64,000 nucleotides of DNA, taken from the NCBI GenBank assembly GCA_025175895.1, contig CM046000.1, positions 40,274,720 to 40,338,719 on the forward strand, given 5' to 3'. Both the position numbers and the translations under genes were made by a program. The DNA is from Wurfbainia villosa. Its lineage: Eukaryota > Streptophyta > Magnoliopsida > Zingiberales > Zingiberaceae. Positions 56,794 to 64,000 of this stretch are shown here, piece after piece (the first letter of the stretch is position 1; each line of letters begins with the position of its first letter). The notes below the pieces were generated by a model. It was not told the DNA's origin. It saw only the letters and a list, made by a program, of their open reading frames with translations, and did not search any database.

Positions 56794-57720
56794 CTCCATA
56801 ATCGTGTCTATGTATGAAGCTTGGGATAAGCACAACATCCTTTTCCTGCGATCCCTTATAACCTTGATCCCAAGGATGTGTCCCACCTCCCCCAAGTCCT
56901 TCATATCAAACTGTTTGGACAACCATATCCTTACGTCCGATAACACCTTGATATTGTTGCAAATCAACAAAATGTTATCTATGTATAGTACAAGAAATTC
57001 CACTACGTTTCCGTCACATCTCTTGTATACACAAGACTCATCCGGACTTTGAATAAATCCATAAGACTGGATCACCTCATCAAAGCGGATGTTCCAAGAC
57101 CTCGAAGCTTGCTTCAATCCATAAATGGACCGATTAAGCTTACATACAAGATGCTCTTTGCCCTTAGCAATGAATCCCTCTGGTTGCTTCATGTAGATAT
57201 TTTCCTCAAGACTTCCATTAAGGAAAGCTGTCTTGACATCCATCTGCCACACCTCATAATCCATATGAGCTGCTATGCATAAGAGAATCCGGATAGACTT
57301 AAGCATGGCTATCGGCGAAAATATCTCCTCATAATCGATACCCTCTTTCTGAGTATACCCCTTCGCAACAAGCCTCGCTTTGAAGGTCTCAACCTTCCCA
57401 TCTATTCCTCTCTATCTCTTGTAGATCCACTTACATCTAATGGTTTTTACACCATCAGGTGGTTTTACTAGCTCTCAGACCTTATTTAAATCCATAGATT
57501 CAATCTCAGCATTCATTGCACTTTGCCAAGATACTGTATCTTTATCTTGGATTGCCTCGTCATATGTCCAGGGATCAGGTTCAAGTTCACCAAGGACCAA
57601 ATCAGAAGATTCTCCCAAGAACATGAATCTATCAGGCTATCTCACAACCCTCCCACTACAACGAGGTATCACCTGTGTATCCTCTGTGACACGCGGTGCA
57701 GTGACATGTAGTATATCCTC
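56794..57720 (-). pseudogene. pol: E6 RT with altered active site
   Basis: Read from 57720 down: linker; KDTVSWQSAM; two stops near 57475 and 57415 (Trp and Lys positions expected); ARLVAKGYTQKEGIDYEE; MLKSIRILLC; QMDVKTAFLNG; YGLKQASRSWNIRF; then the catalytic motif reads LYIDNILLI, so the second Asp of YxDD is Asn (GAC to AAC). DLGEVGHILGIKVI and SQASYIDTIMERF follow, where the solo LTR enters. RT without that Asp would be inactive. Confidence 0.85.
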
Positions 57721-58326
57721 CTATACCGGTGGTACTAAAGAAGTGACTTCCCCTTTTAACTCCTCCAGAACAATTTTACTCTTGGGCTTGTGGCTCATCA
57801 CATAATCTTCCTCTAGAAATCTGGCATTCGTGCTAACGATAACCTTCTTATCTCTAGGACTATAAAACAATCCACCCTTCATTCCCCTGGGATAGCCAAC
57901 GAACATGCGTACTTCTGTACGAGGTTCTAACTTACCAGCATCTGCCTTCAGCACATGTGTTGGACTCCCCCATATCCAAATATGTCTTAGACTAGGCATT
58001 CGCCCAGTCCACAACTCTGTGGGAGTAGAAGGCTCTGATTTAGATGGAACCAAGTTGAGGATGTACACCACCGTATCTAGAGCATATCCCCAGAACGAAT
58101 CTGGCAAGTCAGAATAACTCATCATCGATCTAACCATCTCCATAAGAGTCCTATTCCTTCGCTCTGCTACACCATTTTGCTGGAGTGTGCCAGGTGCAGT
58201 CAATTGGGATTGAATCTCACCCTTTGATAAGTAGTTCCTAAACTCTCCCAAGAGGTACTCACCACCACGATCAGATCATAGTGTCTTGATACTTTTACCT
58301 TGACGTTTCTCCACATCATCCTTGAA
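57721..58326 (-). pseudogene. pol: E6 integrase C-terminal half
   Basis: Open from 58251 to 57721 (LQQNGVAERRNRTLMEMV has the catalytic Glu; VGYPRGMKGGLFY of the C-terminal domain). Upstream to 58326 the same frame has a TGA at 58276-58278 before SDRGGEY (Arg expected, CGA to TGA) and a TAA at 58327-58329. Confidence 0.83.
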
Positions 58327-59181
58327 TTATTTGAACTTGTCAAAGCATTCAGACTTGCGGCGCATCAGGTAAATGTATCCATATCTTGAGTAATCGTCTA
58401 TAAAAGAGATGAAATACTCAAAACCACCTCTAGCCTGGATAGACATAGGACCACACAAATCAGAATGAACCAATTCTAACACATCTTTGGCTCTATACCC
58501 CTTGGCCTTAAAAGGCCTCTTGGTCATCTTACCCTCCAAGCAAGATTCACAGGTTGGGAGATCCTCCACCACTAATGAACCCAAAGGTCCATTAGCTATC
58601 AACCTTTGAATTCTGCTAAGGTTAATGTGACCAAGCCTAAGATGCCAAAGATGTGTTTGGTTCATCTTCGAAGGTTCTTTTCTCTTATTGGAATTAGAAG
58701 ATGAGTTATTAACTTCAATTTGCATCGTGGGATGTTTTGGTTCAAGTGTGTACAAATTTCCTATCAATGCACCCGAACAGATAATATCCCTATTCCTTTT
58801 TATAACAACTCTGTCATTAAAAGAAATAGAATATCCATCCATAAACAATTTAGAAACTGAAATTAAATTCTTTATAAACAAGGGTACATAAAGGCAATTC
58901 TTAAGAACCAAATGTTTATTTTTCTCAAAAGATAAATGAACGTCTCCCAATGCAACAGCCGCCACCTTCGTGGCATCGCCCAAGTATACGGTAATCTCCC
59001 CCTCAGCCAGCCGTCTTGTTTTCTGGAACTCTTGCAAAGTATTGCAGACATGATCAGTGGCTCCCGTATCTACACACCAGGTGTCGGTAGATAACACCGA
59101 TAAACATGTTTCAACGGCTAGACCAAAAGATATACCTTTGTTCTTGCAGTTGGGGTAGTCCTTCCAGTTGTCCACCGGCAT
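58327..59181 (-). pseudogene. pol: E6 protease, pre-integrase and integrase N-terminal half
   Basis: Read from 59181 down: a decayed knuckle region, protease motif WCVDTGATDHVCN (about 59070), NCLYVPLFIKNLISVSKL, pre-integrase LWHLRLGHINLSR (about 58650), CLEGKMTKRPF, integrase start VHSDLCGPM and FISFIDDYSRYGY. It stops at TAA 58327-58329 (DKFK then Glu expected). The family uses the pre-integrase zinc motif for particle integration complexes. Confidence 0.85.
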
Positions 59182-59364
59182 AAGTGAAGCACTTTGCCTT
59201 TCGCTTTCTTCACTCCTCCGAGTACCTCCCCGCCGCTTTCGCCTGCTTGTTTCTTCTTCTTCTTGCCTTCACTTAGAAGTAGAAACCTTTGGTCACCACG
59301 CAAGATGCACCGAGCACTGAAATAATCCTCTTTCACGCTGAGTTCTCACGGTTCCGCCCAACTA

Positions 59365-59906
59365 TCACAACCTCTTATTGATGTTGTAGTTGAGGCGAAA
59401 CTGCTCAAAACTCCTAGGTAGAGACTGGAGTATGATATCGACCTGGGTTTCCCCATCGATCTTAGCTCCTAGGTCCTCCTGCTCATTCAAATGAGCCATC
59501 ATCTTGAGAACATGATCCCTCACGGGTGTTCCCTCAACCATGGTGGTCGTCATCAAGTTTCTCATGGCCTCTTACCTCATAGCCTGATTATGGTGTTCGA
59601 AAAGCTCCTTGAGATTGAGCATCATATCATAAGCAATGGACATGGCTTGATGCTGATGTTGTAGTACATTTGACATAGATGCCAAAATGTAACACCGCGC
59701 CATCTCATCGGCCTTGATCCACTTCTTATAGCTCTCTCTCTCATTTTCCCCAGAATTATCTGCAGGCTTGGGAGGGTACTCTTCGAGGAGTACATATTTG
59801 TATTCCTCGCAGTCAAGACAATGTCTATATTCCTCTTCCAATCAACATTGTTGGGTCCAGTAAGTTTGTTCTCTTTCAATATCACAACAAGTGGGTTGAA
59901 AGTCAT
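59365..59906 (-). pseudogene. gag: E6 gag
   Basis: ATG at 59906 (MTFNPLVVILKENKLTGPN). A frameshift occurs near 59830. In the second frame EMARCYILASMSNVLQHQH and MLNLKELFEHHNQAMR follow, then TAA at 59572-59574, and the same frame goes on through MNLMTTTMVEGTPVRDHV-like wording to about 59365. UBN2-type gag of non-Sirevirus copia. Between 59182 and 59364 frames are scrambled, and lysine-rich remnants mark the lost knuckle. Confidence 0.8.
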
Positions 59907-60946
59907 TTTGAAAGAAAACCTAAGAATCACATAAATCAAAACATTAGATTTCAAAAAATTATTGATTCCTCAAAAAATAAAATTTTAAAATCAACCAACA
60001 ACTCAAAACACCGAGAATATCGTATGCCACGATAGTGTGGATGTATACGAATTCTACATTTGTAAGAGGAGGTTTTACCCATTAATTTTACTATCTTGTC
60101 AACCTCACTTTTTGACAAGTAAAATTAATAGTTGGTTCCTCTTTGGCCCTACAAATAAAAGCAGTGACTCCGATGGTGAGGATACTTATATTTGTATCTA
60201 AGTGTTCACTATTACTCGGTACTAAGGTAATTATCTTAGGATATGTGTCTTACGATGGGCAAGTACACACGCTCCTTAATAATTTCCTATAATCATATTC
60301 GACCTTGTGATCTGCAAACAAACCTATCCGATGGGGAGGAAGGCACTCAGAGCTGACGCACAAGTTTGTTTGCATCACTTGTCAAATCGTAAAGGAGGTC
60401 GTGGGAATTTTAAAAATTCTCACTCTTAGTAATTTGAAATTGAGGAATTTTCCTAGCCTACGACATGCATATCAAACAAAAAGCAATAAATATGAAAAAT
60501 AAATTATTTTTCAACTATTATGGCTTTTGTCTTCAATATGACTCTCGTCGCATCGCCATCTCGTTCGCTCCTCCTACGCCATGTACAAGCCATATGGAGA
60601 TTCGAGCCAAGACTAAAACCTATTTTAATTTACATCCATCGATCCTATACTCCACGAGGGAGTGTACATGAAATCTAGATCGAAAGTAAAATAAAATAAA
60701 GAGTGGCTAAACAATGCCGTATTTAATTTATAAAAACTAAATACTAGCCTCATCAACCCCGAGGATTCAACAAAATAAATATTTACACACATACAATCAC
60801 ATACACACATATGGCCATAATAGTCGGATCTTATGCCCACAACCAAAGAGTTAAACTACACATATCCTACTATTATCTGGCACATATAATATATGAAAAG
60901 TGCATAAAAATTAACCGAATCATAAACACACAAAACTGGAAACCTT
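59907..60946 (-). other. E6 leader
   Basis: Non-coding DNA between gag and the right LTR. AT-rich, with a cluster of ACACATACAATCACATACACACATA near 60783-60810. The primer site for tRNA-Met on the minus strand (TGGTATCAGAGCC, 60947-60959) closes it. Confidence 0.75.
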
Positions 60947-60959
60947 GGCTCTGATACCA
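60947..60959 (-). other. E6 primer binding site (initiator tRNA-Met)
   Basis: Plus strand GGCTCTGATACCA, two bases from the right LTR. An intact match, unlike that of E3. Confidence 0.88.
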
Positions 60960-60961
60960 AT

Positions 60962-62887
60962 TGAAGGGTTTTGCTTATCAAGTCCGTGAGGGGAAACTTC
61001 GCTTCCCACTTCACCTCGGTAGCTTATCCATGGCGATCCCTTCGATGTCCCCGGATTAAAAAAATTTAATCCTAGAAAAAAGTGATTGGCCAAACCACCA
61101 AGTCATCGTCGTGCTATTCATTTAGAGAGGTCACTTTAACAAACTAGTTGTTCAAGCGACCATTCTCTATTCTACGAGTAGCCACGGAATAGACGATGTT
61201 CGGATCACCGGTTTTCGTGTTTATGCTCGGGATCCAAGTATTATTTAGCCATTTACAGATTTATAACATGCTTATAATTGAAAAACAAAAACAAGAAACA
61301 AACAAAAGAAGAAAGTAGAATAGGTATAGCTCTGGATCTTCTAATGTATGACCTTCCTCCTTTTGGACGTCGTGTGGGCGATGATCTACCAAAAGTCGAA
61401 GCTTCTAGATCACAAATCTTCCTTCCTTGCTCTTCCAAAGAAAGAGGAAGAGTAGAAACAAGCTTTTCCTCCTCCCTAAAACCAACCAAAAAGGAGCACA
61501 CAATCTCCTTGCCGCCGGCCAACTAGAAGGTGGAGAAGATGAAGGAAAACAATCAAGACACCAAGGGAAGCCCTATATCTTGTTTCCACCACCTAAGGAG
61601 AGAGAGAAGGGAGCTTTTGGGCGCCGGCCAAGGGCTAGGAAGAAGCTAGAAAAGAGCTGGACGCTGGCCATACTAGGAGGAAGAAGAAAGAAACCTTCCT
61701 TATTTGGTGCCGCCCAAGTTTCCAAACCCTAACCCTAATCCTATCTCAACTAGGATTCCTCTCCCTTTCCGCCCAAAACCCTAGCTCTCTTGATGATTAT
61801 CCACGCCAACTCCCATGGCCTCCTTTTATGGATTTAGGGATAAGTCATGAATTAATCTCCTCCATTGGTTCTAGGGATTTAATCTCAACCGTCGGATCTA
61901 GAGATTTAATCTCAACCGTCGGATCTTAGAGATTTAATCTCTACCTATGGATTTTAGAGTTTTGTTTCTATCCATTGGATCTAAGCTTCTTGAGGTGTTA
62001 ATAGCCTACATTAGGGACCATGAGGAGGAGTTGGATCTTGGCCACCCATGGATCAAGCCCACATAAAGTCCGATCCACTAATGATGATCCAATCCACTAA
62101 AGGTTCATCATTGATCTACCTCACCAACCCCCATATGATAATATGGGATCCATATATTATTTGTACATTTTCTCCCCGTGTTTAAGATCTCGAATGTCCG
62201 TCGATTAATTAATTTACTGATCATTAATTAATCAACAGCTAACTCCTTGAGTAGTACCACTCAACCTTTTCATCATGTCGGACCAAGTCCACTAGCAGGG
62301 TTTACATGATGAACCTTATGAGCTCCTCAAGGGGACATCATCATCCTAATATATAGAACAAGGTTTCCTCCTATAATCAATGGCACACCATATAAATAAT
62401 ATCATCTCCTAACTTACCGAGCCTATCGATTTAATCTATAAATCTCGCCCATTGGTAAATCAAAGAGATGAGTACTAAGTATATGTGCCTGTATTATATC
62501 GGGATTAAGAACATGTACTAAATAATATCTTAGGTTCGATTCGATTATGTAGTCAGCAATAAATCAAATCACCTCTAAGTTGGTCCTGCTCAATACACAC
62601 AAAGTGCACTAGTGTGATTCTATGGTCAAGACAAACCAATACCAAATCACACTGCAACCATTCCGATGGTTTGTCCAAAGTCATCTCGGTTGTGAGCCTT
62701 TACTTATACTTTTCAAGGGGCCGATAACATGATCTCCTGTGTAACGCCACACACCATGTTATCTACAATGTAAAGTATTAGACAATATTGCATAACCATA
62801 AAAATATGCAAACAATGATCTTGTGATTCTTATTCCAAAATAAAGATGTTCATACAAAAGATAGACTTTTCAGTATACATCCCTACC
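60962..62887 (-). repeat. E6 5' LTR (right copy, 1926 bp)
   Basis: Starts TGAAGGGTTTTGC. Its last base is C rather than A (CCCTACC). It matches 43915-45835 throughout with scattered base changes, many of them C/T or G/A. Confidence 0.92.
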
Positions 62888-63688
62888 ATCGTCTATTCCC
62901 TAACTCAACACTTTGCCCACTTCCTGCATCGTCTCTTCCCTACTCAGCACTCGGCCCACTTTCCGAGTCGTCTCTTCCCTAACTCAACACTCTTCCTGCT
63001 TCCCGAGTCGTCTCTTCCCTACTTGGCACTCTGCCTCCTTCTTGAGTCGTCTACTTGTTAACTCGGCTCTCAGCCAACCTCCTGAATCAGTCCTCTTTAT
63101 AGGCTCAGCTATCGGCCTACTTCCTGAGTCAGTCCTTTCCCCTGACTCCACCCTCTCAGCAATTAGCCATATTATTGTAGTATCATTAGCCACCCCCTCC
63201 AAAATAGTTAGACTAGTCATTTTGTTTGATGTTAGTAACATGAATGCACCACTTTCACTCCTATTCTTGTTAATGCTTCGAGTCCTGCGCACTCCCTCTT
63301 AACTTGACGACTACTTAGCTGCCTCTTTCCCATTTATGGGCCTCACCCATTGATTCTGTATTTTGGGTCGAGATACTCATGTTTCTTCCACCTCACTTTA
63401 ACAAAGTAGGATATTTATATAATTATCTATCAGTCCCATCCCATTAACATTCTAGGATAAAATATTTTAATACCTGAGCTCCAGATACCCCACATCTTTA
63501 CGGTCATTTTCATCATCTTCCTTCTTACTAAAATTCTAAATTCCCCGCTTCATCCAATAACCCCATTCAGTAGGTATTTTGTGTATGAGTTTTTTTGTTA
63601 GTATGAAAAGGTTCCTTTTACTCTCTCAGTCTTCACCTCTTAACCCCTCAAGTAAGTGGCATTCCTTCTCCTTTGTTTTCCTTTATTT
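62888..63688 (+). other. Host sequence with ~37-bp repeats and leader of the right Transposase_28-like copy
   Basis: From 62888 to about 63140 several units of CGAGTCGTCTCTTCCCTAAC-type sequence recur every 35-40 bp; similar wording lies at 43690-43910. Near 63166-63215 GTAGTATCATTAGCCACCCC matches the minus strand at about 30720-30740. ORFs across the repeats are not supported as genes. Confidence 0.55.
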
Positions 63689-64000
63689 ATGGCCCCCCCT
63701 TCTCAAAAACCTAGCCAAACTCCTTGATTCGAAACCATATCCACATGCATAGATGTCTCCCATCACTTTTGCAAAGACAAAGAATTGTATATCTCCAAGA
63801 GCATTAGGTGTTTCTTTGCCTCCCTTGATCAGCGACCCCATCGTCCTCCTCCTCAACACTATTGTTTCATCCTAAACCAACTAGAAAATGGTCTCTGCCT
63901 TCCCATCCCATCTATATATTTTGATCTTTTATATTTTTACCAAATAGCTGTAAACTAGTTGGCCCCCAATTCCTTTCGAATCTTAGCGAGCATGGTCATT
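63689..64000 (+). pseudogene. Transposase_28-like gene copy, cut by right edge
   Basis: ATG at 63689 (MAPPSQKPSQTP). One frame with TGA at about 63725 and TAG at about 63953, then off the edge. Its segment CLPIPSIYFDLLYFYQIAVN lines up with the left copy's LHLPIPSIYFDILDFYQLTIN segment (minus strand near 30100), followed by LAPNSF versus LAPNAF. It is the same gene family in opposite orientation. No insertion in this part. Confidence 0.6.

Larger units (their letters stand above)
43915..62887 (-). mobile_element. E6: minus-strand Ty1/copia element holding E7 and a solo LTR
   Basis: LTRs 43915-45835 and 60962-62887. Target duplication GTCGT (43910-43914) versus ATCGT (62888-62892), one mismatch. 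Primer site for tRNA-Met at 60947-60959. Without its inserts it is about 8.8 kb with gag, protease, integrase, RT and RNase H, all carrying stops or shifts. By eye the LTR starts differ by about 5% over 270 bp, more than E7's outer regions, which agrees with E7 being the younger insertion. Confidence 0.92.

Noticed and set aside
62846..63302. Ser/Pro-rich ORFs after E6
   Set aside because: Fall across the ~37-bp host repeats and start inside the E6 LTR; no domain.

Overview
The window is plant nuclear DNA made almost entirely of nested LTR retrotransposons. I see no intact host gene, no tRNA or rRNA gene and nothing bacterial. The tRNA-iMet and tRNA-Asp primer sites, long LTRs, Sirevirus-type gag genes and depth of nesting fit a large repeat-rich angiosperm genome, probably a monocot. 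Species cannot be read from the sequence.

Layout (E1-E7 are my labels). The oldest sequence ('host') is a ~150-bp tandem array (4863-5367, continuing at 26954-27540), followed by relics of a Transposase_28-like gene in two head-to-head copies (28659-30334 minus; 63689-64000 plus). Into this went: E1, a gag-only Sirevirus cut by the left edge (1-4862). E2, a second gag-only Sirevirus (5368-26953, TSD GTCTC), which holds E3, a minus-strand Ty1/copia (7187-23372, TSD GTTCA), which holds E4, a minus-strand Ty3/gypsy relic of Athila/Tat type (10258-17472, TSD ATCTT). E5, a plus-strand Ty1/copia (32243-43362, TSD CCAAC), holding a solo LTR (38802-40279, TSD TTAAG). E6, a minus-strand Ty1/copia (43915-62887, TSD G/ATCGT), holding E7, a full-length Sirevirus with gag and pol (46078-54736, TSD GTTTG), and a second solo LTR (55322-56788, TSD AAACG). 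Target-site duplications close each insertion, so order is explicit: host, then E1/E2/E5/E6, then E3/E7/solo LTRs, then E4.

Every coding region carries stops or frameshifts, so nothing here looks mobile by itself. E7 has the most complete domain set (gag, protease, integrase, RT, RNase H). Several gag/pol stops are TGA where the family has arginine, as expected from deamination of methylated CpG.

The most interesting signals are non-coding. (1) Five or six Sirevirus-type LTRs share a two-stem hairpin in the transcribed LTR whose stems differ in sequence but keep pairing. (2) The three Sireviruses share a second hairpin, CATCTCAC...GTGAGATG. E7 carries it on both sides of pol, and each pol-less element carries it once, which suggests how gag-only elements arise. 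(3) The U3 of the same LTRs holds a cluster of GTCGAC/CGATCG palindromes that differs greatly between the two LTRs of one element while flanking sequence is nearly identical. (4) The E5 leader repeats a 16-nt hairpin motif four times. Items 2-4 rest on reading by eye and need alignment, folding and raw-read checks.
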